A DNA stretch of 64,000 nt from Bdellovibrio sp. UBA4095. GTDB taxonomy: Bacteria > Bdellovibrionota > Bdellovibrionia > Bdellovibrionales > Bdellovibrionaceae. Location: NCBI GenBank assembly GCA_002381805.1, contig DFXZ01000003.1, positions 62,001 through 126,000 on the forward strand, given 5' to 3'. Shown here one piece after another: positions 8,382 through 16,677 of this stretch. A program made the translations under genes and the position numbers. How positions within the stretch are numbered: the stretch's first letter is position 1; every line of letters starts with the position of its first letter. The notes under the pieces are model-generated. The model was not told the DNA's origin. It was given only the letters and a program-made list of their open reading frames with translations, and ran no database searches.

Positions 8382-9148
8382 CCTTTGCTCCTATAGGATA
8401 TTTTCGCAGCTCGCAAGTTCACCCGTATGAGGCTGGCCGTCAGCCTGACGATCATCATTCTGATGGTCATATAGAACTTGTTAGTGTTCAGAACTTTGAA
8501 CAGGCTCTGACCGGCCTAGAGGGCTGTGAACGTTTATGGGTGGTCTTTCTTTTTCATCACAATCAACACTGGAACCCGATGGTATTGCCTCCCCGCGGAA
8601 GTCAGACCAAGCTGGGTGTGTTCGCAACAAGATCACCTTATCGGCCAAATCCAATTGGCATAAGCTGTGTGCGTTTACTTTCAATAGAAAAGCTAAAGAT
8701 CCAAATTGCCGGAGCGGATATTTTGGATGGCACGCCGATCTTGGATATTAAGCCTTATGTGGCCTATGCCGATTCGTTCCCAGGAGTTGAGCCCGCATGG
8801 CTCCAAGAAAGCTTACAGCAAAGTTTCACTATTAGCTTCAGTCAGCACTGCGAAAACCAACTGAACTGGTTAGAGCAACGGGGACTTTCACAGCTTCGTG
8901 CATTCCTCTTACACCAGCTGCAGTTCGAACCCACCAACAAACGAAAAAAACGTGTAAAACCTTCTGGCGATCACTTCGTACTAGCTTACCGGACGTGGCG
9001 TGCACAGTTTAAAATTTCAGAAACGACTCTTAAAATAGAAACTATTTTTTCTGGTTACTCTGAAGCGGACCTAACAAGTGAAGAAGATCCTTACAATGAC
9101 AAAGATCTTCATAGAGAATTTAAGAAGCTTTTTCCGGCTCTGTCGTAG
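8351..9148 (+). CDS. trmO: tRNA (m6t6A37) N6-methyltransferase TrmO
   Basis: 265 aa. FAPIGYFRSSQVHPYEAGRQ at the N-terminus, TRSPYRPNPIGISCVRL at about 95-112 and DGTPILDIKPYVAYADSF at about 128-145 are diagnostic of the TrmO (YaeB/TsaA) family, a SAM-dependent beta-barrel methyltransferase acting on t6A37 of tRNA-Thr. The C-terminal 60 residues match the extension seen in longer bacterial members. It overlaps the previous gene by 31 bases, consistent with one RNA-modification operon. Two starts are possible: ATG 8351 and ATG 8363 (the latter with GAGG only 2 bases away); neither has a good Shine-Dalgarno. The end overlaps the convergent MFS gene by 29 bases. Confidence 0.9.
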   Translation: MDEAMAHEQITFAPIGYFRSSQVHPYEAGRQPDDHHSDGHIELVSVQNFEQALTGLEGCERLWVVFLFHHNQHWNPMVLPPRGSQTKLGVFATRSPYRPNPIGISCVRLLSIEKLKIQIAGADILDGTPILDIKPYVAYADSFPGVEPAWLQESLQQSFTISFSQHCENQLNWLEQRGLSQLRAFLLHQLQFEPTNKRKKRVKPSGDHFVLAYRTWRAQFKISETTLKIETIFSGYSEADLTSEEDPYNDKDLHREFKKLFPALS

Positions 9149-10406
9149 TCAACAACGGTTCGGTCACTGACGGCAATTCTGGAGTACTGTGCAATCCTTG
9201 AGTCGCCTTGATATATCGATACAGCGGTACGAACGCAGCCCAGCGACTTAACGTCCCGGCAATAAAAACCATGTAATAGCTTTGAACTTGTTCTCCAAAA
9301 ACCCAAAGAATTTTGCCGCCGAGATATGTTCCCAGGATGATCGCCAGCGAGTTGAGCAGATTGTAAACAGTCAGAACAGGAACTTTTTCCTCTTGTTTTA
9401 AATCTTTAAAGAATATCAGCGATAGACCGACTTCAACAAAAGCCCAGAATAGTCCGCTGACGAATTGGAGAGCGAGAATATAGGCAGTTCCACTGCTGAC
9501 GACCCAAAGCGCCGGCAGTGGCGTGATCGCCGCCGCTCCAAATACAAGCAGACGAAAACCCGAAACATTGCCGCGATAGCGATCGATCACCATTAACGAC
9601 AGAATCTTTCCGACGAACATCATTCCAATGGCCGACATGTAGGTGCCGTAATCCATCTTAACCTGGGCCAACATATACGACGTGATAAATGGCGAGGAGA
9701 CAAAAACTGCTGCCTGGAAGGGAGCCAAATAAAAAAAGAATTTCCTTTTCTCGGAGCTGTTCCAAAAAACTCGCCAAGACTTGCGCAGTCCCAAACGAGG
9801 GACCTCGCGGTTCCAGAGTGGATCGAAATACTGCGATGAAAGTATGAAGGACGAAATTAAACGACAAACTAAAGCAAAGACAAACAACAAGGTAAACACA
9901 GATGTGAAGGGCCCGAACTCCACATTATTGTGCAGGGCTACGCCCCCGCCAATAAGGCCGATAAGGATTCCAATTTGCGAAACCCGGGCACGTTTGGCGA
10001 AGAATTTATTTCCTTCTTCTACTAAAACCAATCGCCCCATCCAGAAATTCCATGCAGGTCCAGCTGCAAATCCGGAACCCCAATACAACGACAGCACAAA
10101 GAACAGCATCCAAAAATCTGGAGCTCTTGTCGCCGAAAAATAGATCAAAGGCATGAATGTCAGTGCTTGCAGGACAGCCAGGGCCACAACCCAATGCTTA
10201 TGAGATTGTACGTGCTGCAAACCTCGCGGAGTCAGCAACTGTAAGATCGCTCCACTGACCAAAGGAAGAGTGGCAAGAAATCCTGCAAAGATCTCGCCCA
10301 TTCCTATAGCTAAAGAATAAGCCGGCAAGTACGTCTCGCCGGCTCCAACCATTAACGAATAGAGAAAAGCATCAATTAAACTTAAACGAAGACTTTTCTT
10401 TCTCAT
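9120..10406 (-). CDS. Major facilitator superfamily transporter
   Basis: 428 aa with about 10-12 hydrophobic segments, for example FLATLPLVSGAILQLL, LIGLIGGGVAL, ILALQFVSGLFWAFVEVGL and LAIILGTYLGGKILWV. It has the two-half layout of MFS proteins with a short central loop. No substrate signature is evident; related proteins are simply listed as MFS transporters. The ATG has AAGG 4 bases upstream. It lies 12 bases after the cysteine-rich-repeat gene on the same strand, so exoD-like, cys-rich and MFS genes may form one operon. Its 3' end overlaps trmO. Confidence 0.8.
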   Translation of the reverse strand: MRKKSLRLSLIDAFLYSLMVGAGETYLPAYSLAIGMGEIFAGFLATLPLVSGAILQLLTPRGLQHVQSHKHWVVALAVLQALTFMPLIYFSATRAPDFWMLFFVLSLYWGSGFAAGPAWNFWMGRLVLVEEGNKFFAKRARVSQIGILIGLIGGGVALHNNVEFGPFTSVFTLLFVFALVCRLISSFILSSQYFDPLWNREVPRLGLRKSWRVFWNSSEKRKFFFYLAPFQAAVFVSSPFITSYMLAQVKMDYGTYMSAIGMMFVGKILSLMVIDRYRGNVSGFRLLVFGAAAITPLPALWVVSSGTAYILALQFVSGLFWAFVEVGLSLIFFKDLKQEEKVPVLTVYNLLNSLAIILGTYLGGKILWVFGEQVQSYYMVFIAGTLSRWAAFVPLYRYIKATQGLHSTPELPSVTEPLLTTTEPEKAS

Positions 10407-10418
10407 GAACCTTTAGAA

Positions 10419-10892
10419 TTACTTCTTTTCCTCTGGGGTTGCAGTTTCCGCTGGCACAGCCTTGTTCATTTTACGATTGAACATGCCCTTGCCCATTTTC
10501 TTATGCATATCTTTATGCATTTCTTTTTTTGCATCAAGTTCCGCTTTACACTCGGCAGAGAACTTATCGCGATTGTCGCGGATACACTTCATCTTACGAC
10601 CACCGCCAACTTTAACATCCTCACCGCAGTGCTTTTTAAAGTCTTCACCGCAAACCTTCTGAAGAGCTTCCATCGAATCCATTCTTTTTTCATGAATAGC
10701 TTTGCACTCAGCAGATAGCTTGTCTTTATTTTCGGTCATGCACTTGGCCATGTCGGGTCCTTTTTTATCGGCACACAAAGCTTGACGATCCTTCATACAC
10801 GGCCCCATTTCATGACCCGGTTTATGATGATCTGCCTGCGCGACAGAACCAGCTGCGACCACTAACGCTCCAACGAATAATTTTTTGAACAT
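10419..10892 (-). CDS. Secreted cysteine-rich-repeat protein
   Basis: 157 aa from the ATG at 10892, chosen because AGGAGG sits 4 bases upstream; an in-frame upstream extension has no such support. A signal peptide ends after SVAQA. The mature part carries about two and a half copies of a helical unit with the pattern LC...G..KC...N.DKLSAEC (10 or so cysteines between residues 30 and 125), as in the GLG1-type cysteine-rich repeat family found in proteobacterial periplasmic proteins. The remainder is Lys/Met/His-rich (KKEMHKDMHKKMGKGM), which could bind metal; that part is inference. Function unknown. Confidence 0.85.
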   Translation of the reverse strand: MFKKLFVGALVVAAGSVAQADHHKPGHEMGPCMKDRQALCADKKGPDMAKCMTENKDKLSAECKAIHEKRMDSMEALQKVCGEDFKKHCGEDVKVGGGRKMKCIRDNRDKFSAECKAELDAKKEMHKDMHKKMGKGMFNRKMNKAVPAETATPEEKK

Positions 10893-10941
10893 ACGTCCTC
10901 CTATATGAAGATTGTAGCTCAGCCGGAATTTTAGGAACAAA

Positions 10942-10970
10942 GCCATAAAGGTCTTATGGCCCTTTTTTTT
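10942..10970. terminator. Stem-loop between the ExoD-like and Cys-rich genes
   Basis: GCCATAA (10942-10948) pairs with TTATGGC (10954-10960) around a 5-base loop. On the plus strand it is followed by CC and eight T; on the minus strand, where both neighbours lie, it is preceded by eight A and followed by TTTGTT. It may end exoD transcription partly, or act as a bidirectional terminator. Confidence 0.45.
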
Positions 10971-10980
10971 AACACTAGAC

Positions 10981-11568
10981 CTAGGTAAGTTTGAACAGGC
11001 CAATGCCTAAAGCAGAAAAGAACATTGCGACGAAAAAACACCATAAATAGCTGAGTAAAATGAAAACCCCATCTTTTTCGGTGTGTCCGATGGCGCATAG
11101 GATGATCGCAATGGCCGGGACCGTATTAGAAAACGGTATCGGCAATGGCAACCCCAGAAGCAGACCATTCAAGGCAAAGACCAACAAATTTAAGAGCTTA
11201 AATCCTATGTGATCATGCAATATCTCGTACCGAGATCGCACCAGTTTCGAGACCCGCTTCCAAATATTTTCAGCGACTTCGGAAGTTTTAATAACCACCT
11301 GAGCCGAAATCTTGTGCTGCTCAAATCGCCGAGGCAGCCAAGGCGGTCGTTCACGGAACAAAAACAGCGCCACCAAAATGATAAGAAGCCCTAACGGAGT
11401 AGAAAGTCCAGGAATAGGAATAGGCTGCATAAACGGCAGACAGAGAAAGAGAATGATGATCGCATGCCCTTCTTCCCCCAAGATTTCAAAGATTCTTTTT
11501 AAGGTGAGGTCTCCTCCAGAAGCCTCCTCCTGCAAAAGATCCATTGCCGCTATAAATCGACTTTTCAA
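10981..11568 (-). CDS. ExoD-family membrane protein
   Basis: 195 aa. LKRIFEILGEEGHAIIILFLCLPFMQPIPIPGLSTPLGLLI, split across residues 23-64, is the diagnostic N-terminal half of the ExoD family (exopolysaccharide synthesis, PF06055). The repeat-like LLLGLPLPIPFSNTVPAIAI follows in the second half. Four or so membrane helices are expected. ExoD was linked to exopolysaccharide production and alkaline tolerance in rhizobia; the biochemical role is unknown. The TTG start at 11568 has GAAGG 5 bases upstream; ATG at 11544 is the alternative. The following gene on this strand is the Cys-rich protein, about 90 bases away. Confidence 0.85.
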   Translation of the reverse strand: MKSRFIAAMDLLQEEASGGDLTLKRIFEILGEEGHAIIILFLCLPFMQPIPIPGLSTPLGLLIILVALFLFRERPPWLPRRFEQHKISAQVVIKTSEVAENIWKRVSKLVRSRYEILHDHIGFKLLNLLVFALNGLLLGLPLPIPFSNTVPAIAIILCAIGHTEKDGVFILLSYLWCFFVAMFFSALGIGLFKLT

Positions 11569-11633
11569 ACTTGCCTTCCCGCTATCCTATCGTTATCAAT
11601 TAAGACTCTATTTTTAGCATAAAGGACCGCAAA

Positions 11634-11906
11634 ATGGATTGGAAAATCTTCGCCAGCACTTTTATCACAATTTTTCTTGCTGAAATGGGTGACAAGACTC
11701 AGTTTGCAGCGCTGGCCGCATCGTCACAGACCAAGTCCACTTTGACTGTTTTAATGGCCGTTGTTCTGGCATTGGGCCTTGCCGGAGCCCTCGGTGTGAT
11801 TTTTGGCAAATTCCTTGGAACGATGCTAAGCCCGCAAATCATGAAATATGTTTCCGGAAGCTTGTTTATTCTTGTAGGTATTTGGGTATTAGCTGCAAAA
11901 AGCTAA
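11634..11906 (+). CDS. Half-size GDT1/UPF0016 cation transporter
   Basis: 90 aa with three hydrophobic segments. It has one copy of the family signature E-x-G-D-K-T (AEMGDKTQFAALAA, about residue 16-29). Full-length GDT1/MneA/TMEM165 proteins have two inverted repeats of this unit and move Mn2+ or Ca2+; this one has a single unit and would have to act as a dimer or with a partner half. No second half is seen next to it. It ends 162 bases before the pyrophosphatase stop, with a bidirectional terminator in between. Confidence 0.85.
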   Translation: MDWKIFASTFITIFLAEMGDKTQFAALAASSQTKSTLTVLMAVVLALGLAGALGVIFGKFLGTMLSPQIMKYVSGSLFILVGIWVLAAKS

Positions 11907-12007
11907 ATTCATTAAGGCCGGCATCCCCCGCAACCTATCAGTATTTCAAATAAAAGTTGAAATGCAGACTCTGCGCTTGGCAAACAAATCACAATAGCTT
12001 TTTGAAT

Positions 12008-12045
12008 AAAAAAAATCCTCTACCTTATCAGTAGAGGATTTTTTT
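12008..12045. terminator. Bidirectional Rho-independent terminator
   Basis: A perfect stem AATCCTCTAC / GTAGAGGATT with a 7-base loop (12024-12030) is flanked by an A-run on the left and a T-run on the right. It therefore works for both the GDT1-like gene (plus strand) and hppA (minus strand), which converge here. Confidence 0.9.
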
Positions 12046-12068
12046 GTTTCAGGTTTTCAAATCCCGAC

Positions 12069-14135
12069 TTAACCGCCGATAGTTGCGATCAATTGAGCAA
12101 TCAACAAGGAAACGACAGACATAACCTTGATAAGGATTGAAACGCCCGGTCCAGAAGTATCTTTGAACGGGTCACCAACAGTGTCACCGACAACGGCTGC
12201 TTTGTGAGCGTCAGAACCCTTAGGGTGTCCTGGCAAACCGCCTTTTTCGATAAATTTCTTGGCGTTGTCCCATGCTCCACCGGCATTGGCCATAAACAAA
12301 GACATTGTCGCGCCGACTGCAAGACCACCAGCAAGAAGACCTGCTAAAGCTTGAGGACCCAAAATAAATCCAACTGATACAGGCGCCAAAATTGCTATCA
12401 TTCCAGGAAGAACCATTTCGATCAAAGCCGCGCGAGTAGCGATATCCACGATAGCCGCTGGCTGAGGATCCGCTTTACCTTCACGAAGACCTGGGATTTC
12501 TTTAAATTGACGAGCGATTTCCTGAACGATTTTTTGAGCAGCTTTACCAACCGCAGTCATTGTTGTTGAACCAACAAGGAACGGAAGGATTGAACCCAAC
12601 AAAATACCGATCAAAACGCCAGAAGAAGTCAGATCCAAAGACATTTTTGCAAGACCTGCAGATTCACGAACATGGTTTACTTCCATGTTGAATGCAGAGA
12701 ACAATGCAACCACTGTCAGGATCGCAGAACCAATCGCGAAACCTTTACCAATCGCTGCAGTTGTATTTCCAACCGCATCCAATTCGTCAGTGATGTCACG
12801 AACCTCTTTACCGAGACCCGACATTTCAGAAATACCACCAGCATTGTCAGCGATAGGACCGTAAGCATCAACAGTCATAACAACTGCAGTACCTGCAAGC
12901 ATACCAACTGCTGCTAGAGCAATACCATAAAGACCCAAAACATGGTCAGCGACGTAAGCTGCTACAACCACGATGATCATTGGAATTGCAGTTGATTCCA
13001 TACCAACAGCAAGACCACGGATCACACCAGTACCCGCACCTGTCAAAGCAGCTTCAGCTACCAAGCGAATAGGACGAGCTGCTGTGTAGTACTCAGTGAC
13101 AAGACCGATCAAAGCTCCACCGAATGCACCGGCTGCAAGGGCAATCGTCACAGACTGGGAAATTCCAAACATCGGCATAACGATGAAAGAAGCCAATGTT
13201 AAAAGGACTGGAGGAATGATCAAAGCGTTACGAAGAACCGTTGCTGGTTTTCCGTTTTTGAACATACGAGCAGCAAAGATAACAATGATTGAGATCACAA
13301 GACCTAATGTCGAAAGAAGAAGAGGCAACGCAACACCCGTCATTCGAGTTGTTTCAGCATCTGCACCTGACATCAATCCAGACAGACCTTCCACTGGGAT
13401 TGTCAAAGCAATCGCCATAGCAGAGACGATGGCGGCAACCATAGACTCATAAATGTCTGCGCCCATACCAGCAACGTCACCGACGTTATCACCAACGTTA
13501 TCTGCGATAACACCTGGATTGCGTGGATCGTCTTCTGGAATGTTCTCGATCACTTTACCAGCGATGTCAGCCCCTACGTCAGCGGCTTTAGTATAGATAC
13601 CACCACCGATACGCGCGAAAAGTGCGATCGAAGAAGCGCCCACTGCGAACGAGTGCAAAATTGTTCCAAGATCAGAAGATGTTTGGAAAACTTGATAAAG
13701 AATACCAAGACCAATCAAGCCAAGACCTGCAACGGAAAGACCCATCACAGCTCCGCCATCGAGAGCGACTAACAAAGCTGAGGCCTTAGAACCATTCGCT
13801 GCTGCTTGCGAAGTACGAACGTTAGCGTAAGTCGCCGCCTTCATACCGAAGAACCCAGCAAGAAGAGACAAGAACGCTCCCAAGATGAATGAACCGGCTG
13901 CGATTCCGCCCAGGGCGAACCAAAGAGCCAAACCTACGAAAATTGCGTAGACGAAAAGAACCTTGTACTCGCGTACAAGAAAAGCCATTGAGCCCTCGCG
14001 AATATAAGTCGCGATGCGATTCATTGTCTCATTGCCAGCTGGCTGTGCTTTTACACGAATGTAAAGAGCCAGAGCTAAGAGCAAACCAATACCCCCAGCT
14101 ATCGCAGGAGACGTCAGCATAGATCCACTAAACAT
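12069..14135 (-). CDS. hppA: Membrane-bound ion-pumping pyrophosphatase (K+-dependent sequence type)
   Basis: 688 aa, about 16 membrane helices, normal length. DVGADIAGKVIENIPEDD and the Asp-rich DNVGDNVGDVAGMGADIYES block are the PPi/Mg2+ binding hallmarks; a second Asp-rich block (GDTVGDPFKDTSGP) lies near the C-terminus. It hydrolyses pyrophosphate and pumps H+ and/or Na+ across the inner membrane. The GNTTAAIGKG segment has Ala where K+-independent enzymes have Lys, pointing to the K+-dependent class. The gate glutamate is in the ADIYES position, as in K+-dependent members including Na+ pumps. GGAG lies 8 bases before the ATG. Confidence 0.95.
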   Translation of the reverse strand: MFSGSMLTSPAIAGGIGLLLALALYIRVKAQPAGNETMNRIATYIREGSMAFLVREYKVLFVYAIFVGLALWFALGGIAAGSFILGAFLSLLAGFFGMKAATYANVRTSQAAANGSKASALLVALDGGAVMGLSVAGLGLIGLGILYQVFQTSSDLGTILHSFAVGASSIALFARIGGGIYTKAADVGADIAGKVIENIPEDDPRNPGVIADNVGDNVGDVAGMGADIYESMVAAIVSAMAIALTIPVEGLSGLMSGADAETTRMTGVALPLLLSTLGLVISIIVIFAARMFKNGKPATVLRNALIIPPVLLTLASFIVMPMFGISQSVTIALAAGAFGGALIGLVTEYYTAARPIRLVAEAALTGAGTGVIRGLAVGMESTAIPMIIVVVAAYVADHVLGLYGIALAAVGMLAGTAVVMTVDAYGPIADNAGGISEMSGLGKEVRDITDELDAVGNTTAAIGKGFAIGSAILTVVALFSAFNMEVNHVRESAGLAKMSLDLTSSGVLIGILLGSILPFLVGSTTMTAVGKAAQKIVQEIARQFKEIPGLREGKADPQPAAIVDIATRAALIEMVLPGMIAILAPVSVGFILGPQALAGLLAGGLAVGATMSLFMANAGGAWDNAKKFIEKGGLPGHPKGSDAHKAAVVGDTVGDPFKDTSGPGVSILIKVMSVVSLLIAQLIATIGG

Positions 14136-14179
14136 GTTGCACTCCGTTTATGATTTCTCGTTTAAATTACGAAGACTTA

Positions 14180-14209
14180 GGGTTACTGCAAAACATTGCA
14201 ATTAGTCAA
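14180..14209 (-). promoter_or_regulatory. Weak promoter candidate for hppA
   Basis: On the minus strand TTGACT (14209-14204) is followed after 18 bases by TAACCC (14185-14180), about 45 bases before the hppA ATG. The -35 is good, the -10 poor. Offered as the best candidate in this gap only. Confidence 0.25.
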
Positions 14210-14233
14210 TGAACCAAAGAAGTCGACTTTCAT

Positions 14234-14335
14234 TTAGAAGAAACGGCGCGTTGCCTCGCTAGGAATCGCACCGGGAATTGCCCGAAAATAAGGCGATTCA
14301 GGCATGATGCGAGCAATCAAAGGGTCATAGCTCAT
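14234..14335 (-). CDS. Possible 33-residue ORF in frame after the EEP-hydrolase stop
   Basis: The EEP gene ends TAA at 14344-14342; two codons later, in the same frame, an ATG at 14335 opens 33 codons (MSYDPLIARIMPESPY to EATRRFF) before TAA. The composition is protein-like, but there is no Shine-Dalgarno. It could be a small gene, the old C-terminus of the EEP protein cut off by a stop mutation, or chance. I do not recognise a family. Confidence 0.22.
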   Translation of the reverse strand: MSYDPLIARIMPESPYFRAIPGAIPSEATRRFF

Positions 14336-14341
14336 CAAGTT

Positions 14342-15130
14342 TTAGGAAGGTGAAATAATATGAGAATCCGTGGAGCCATCACTGGTCAGTTTTAATTTGA
14401 TTTCCAAGGGGAAGTGATCAGAGCTGACCACGGTGTGATGTACTTGAGCCTTCAGGACATCAAAGCCTTTAATAAAAACATGATCTAACTTAAGGATGCG
14501 CCCGTCGTTCTCTAAATCCAGATGCTCCATACCGAGATCACGGAAAATCGATTTCATGATCGTGTATCTTTTAAAATTCCAAGTATTAAAATCTCCAGCC
14601 AAAACAATCGGCCCATTGAAAGAGCTAATTCTTTCGGCAATCTCATAAAGGGAGGCCGTGAAAGCTCCAAGGGTGACGAAATTCAGAACGTGGGTGCAAA
14701 CGAACAAAACTTTTCTCGGTCCCATCTGGTATTCCGAAAACAGCGTCAATTTCGGAGTCAGCCAAAACAACTCACGCGTTTTAGCTCTGATAAAATCCAC
14801 CGTCTCTGGCGTGTACTTCGAGCCGATCGCAACACCTGTGCTACGCAGGTCCTTTCTATACTGAAAACTCTGCGCCAAATGCCATTCATAACTCAGAAAA
14901 TTTTCTCGCCAAAGTTTGGGCATGCGATTGTCGTATGATGCCTCTTGCAAAAGAATAAAATCTTTATACAGACCCAGCCTTTTAAAATCTGCCTCGAAAA
15001 GTTGAGCGCGCTGACCTTTATAAACATTCCAGACGAAGATATCGAACTCAGTCTGCGTATTGACGACCGACGGCTCCGCCTCTCCGATTTTAAGTAAAAC
15101 TTTTTCTCTGGCTGGAATGATAAATGGCAT
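14342..15130 (-). CDS. Endonuclease/exonuclease/phosphatase-fold hydrolase
   Basis: 262 aa. The EEP superfamily residues are all visible: FDIFVWNVYKG (N), FILLQEAS (E, metal ligand), VLAGDFNTWN (D and N), LKLDHVFIKG (D-H) and VSSDHFPLEI (catalytic D-H). No signal peptide is seen. Members cleave phosphodiesters in DNA, RNA or lipids; the exact substrate is not predictable. It starts 3 bases after the cysK stop, so it is the second gene of a cysK operon. An in-frame reading continues after its stop (see the small ORF). Confidence 0.85.
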   Translation of the reverse strand: MPFIIPAREKVLLKIGEAEPSVVNTQTEFDIFVWNVYKGQRAQLFEADFKRLGLYKDFILLQEASYDNRMPKLWRENFLSYEWHLAQSFQYRKDLRSTGVAIGSKYTPETVDFIRAKTRELFWLTPKLTLFSEYQMGPRKVLFVCTHVLNFVTLGAFTASLYEIAERISSFNGPIVLAGDFNTWNFKRYTIMKSIFRDLGMEHLDLENDGRILKLDHVFIKGFDVLKAQVHHTVVSSDHFPLEIKLKLTSDGSTDSHIISPS

Positions 15131-15133
15131 CGA

Positions 15134-16123
15134 CTACTTTACCTGATTCAAATAATTTTCATCCACAGGCTCGACCACCAACTGCTGTGCTTCTTGTCGC
15201 TCCTGCTCTGCCAAAAGAGTCGACAGATATCTTTCAGTATAGCTCGGAATAACCACGACAATCCACTTATCTCTGTTTTCTTCTTTAGCTGCCTGACGAA
15301 GTCCCGCGACAACGGCTGCTCCCGAAGAAATTCCGACTGGAATGCCTTCCTTTTTGATTATTTCGCGCGCCATTTTGAGAGACTCTTCAGAAGATACTTG
15401 CTCCACCCCGTCAACGATTCCCCGATCCATCACTGAAGGAACAAATCCAGCACCCAAACCTTGGATTTTGTGGGGGCCACCTTTTCCACCAGAAAGAACG
15501 GGACTTTCCGTCGGTTCGACTGCAATCATTTTTACACTTGGTTTTTTGGCTTTCAGAACCTGCCCGACACCGGTGATCGTTCCCGAAGTCCCGACTCCAC
15601 TGATGACCATGTCCACTTTGCCATCGGTATCATTCCAAATTTCCAGCGCCGTCGTCTCTTTATGAATCGCCGGATTGGCTTTGTTATCGAATTGCTCTGC
15701 CAACCAAAATTTTGGATTTTTATCTTTCAGTTCGCGTGCCTTCGCAATAGCACCTTTCATCCCCGATGGGCCAGGTGTCAGAATTACTTTTGCTCCCAAA
15801 AGCAAAAGCAAAGTTCTGCGCTCTGTCGACATGGTCTCTGGCATGATCACAGTAATCGGATAACCCTTTGCTGCAGCAACAAATGCAAGAGCAATCCCCG
15901 TATTGCCGCTGGTTGGTTCTATGATTTCCATTCCGGGTTTCAGTTTACCTTCACGCTCTGCTTGCTCAATCATAGCCAGACCGATGCGATCCTTGACTGA
16001 TCCGAGTGGATTAAAAAACTCCAGCTTTAGCAAAAGCTTGCCAGGTAAGTCTTTTCCGATTCGCTGCATTTTGACTAATGGAGTTTGACCTACAGTCTTT
16101 GTGATATCAGAATAAATTTTCAT
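15134..16123 (-). CDS. cysK: Cysteine synthase (O-acetylserine sulfhydrylase)
   Basis: 329 aa, PLP fold type II. The Schiff-base lysine is K44 in GSVKDRIGLAM, TSGNTGIALAFVAAAKGY (71-88) binds the substrate carboxylate, and the phosphate loop is GVGTSGTITGVG (about 185). It converts O-acetylserine plus sulfide to cysteine in the cytoplasm. The SGGKGGPHKIQGLGAGFVP loop is typical of CysK rather than cystathionine beta-synthase, and there is no CBS-domain tail. A 128-base upstream gap should contain its promoter. Confidence 0.93.
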   Translation of the reverse strand: MKIYSDITKTVGQTPLVKMQRIGKDLPGKLLLKLEFFNPLGSVKDRIGLAMIEQAEREGKLKPGMEIIEPTSGNTGIALAFVAAAKGYPITVIMPETMSTERRTLLLLLGAKVILTPGPSGMKGAIAKARELKDKNPKFWLAEQFDNKANPAIHKETTALEIWNDTDGKVDMVISGVGTSGTITGVGQVLKAKKPSVKMIAVEPTESPVLSGGKGGPHKIQGLGAGFVPSVMDRGIVDGVEQVSSEESLKMAREIIKKEGIPVGISSGAAVVAGLRQAAKEENRDKWIVVVIPSYTERYLSTLLAEQERQEAQQLVVEPVDENYLNQVK

Positions 16124-16251
16124 GAGTGAGATCCTGCCTTTGGAGTTAAAGAACCTTTTTATGATAACTCTGAATGTTGCTGTCTCAAAGTTGAAGTTTT
16201 AGAAATGCCGTTCTAGGTCGTTGGAATGGCTCATCGCTTGACGAGGGATTT

Positions 16252-16677
16252 GTGGCAAATCAATCATTTATCAGCTCAGTGCGTAGCCATCTTTTTCGTT
16301 TGCAGCCCGAGCAAGATTTAAAGCAAGAAATTTCAAAGTATTGCAAAATCAATAACCTGCAAGCTGCGTCCGTATCGTCGGTCTGTGGAAGCTTAAAAAG
16401 GGCGAAACTTAGACTGGCAGACGGCGTAACTTCTCAAAACTTTGAGGGCCCTTTTGACATTGTATCCATGATGGGTACAGTGGGCATCCAAGGACTGCAC
16501 CTGCATATAGCTCTGGCTGATTCACGAGGCCATGTCGTCGGTGGTCATCTCATGGAAGGCTGCCCGATCTATACGACAGCCGAGATCGTGCTTGCTGAAC
16601 ACTTGGATTTAAGTTTTGATCGAATCCATGACGATGCGACTGGATACAAAGAGCTCGTCATCAAGAAACGATCCTAG
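16252..16677 (+). CDS. PPC (DUF296) domain protein
   Basis: 141 aa, a single PPC domain. The signature GLHLHIALADSRGHVVGGHL (about residues 84-103) gives the G-x-H-x-H cluster and trimer interface known from archaeal and bacterial PPC proteins and plant AHL factors. EGCPIYTTAEIVLAE follows as in the family. In bacteria the role is not settled (DNA binding or small-molecule binding); no AT-hook is present here. The GTG start has GAGGG 4 bases upstream. The gene overlaps the convergent GT4 gene by 4 bases. Confidence 0.88.
   Translation: MANQSFISSVRSHLFRLQPEQDLKQEISKYCKINNLQAASVSSVCGSLKRAKLRLADGVTSQNFEGPFDIVSMMGTVGIQGLHLHIALADSRGHVVGGHLMEGCPIYTTAEIVLAEHLDLSFDRIHDDATGYKELVIKKRS

Noticed and set aside
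9781..10143. 120-codon open frame antisense to the MFS gene
   Set aside because: Composition is that of an antisense shadow; hydrophobic codons of the real gene give the opposite pattern.
13096..13452. 118-codon open frame antisense to the pyrophosphatase gene
   Set aside because: Shadow of the hppA frame; no family resemblance, no Shine-Dalgarno.
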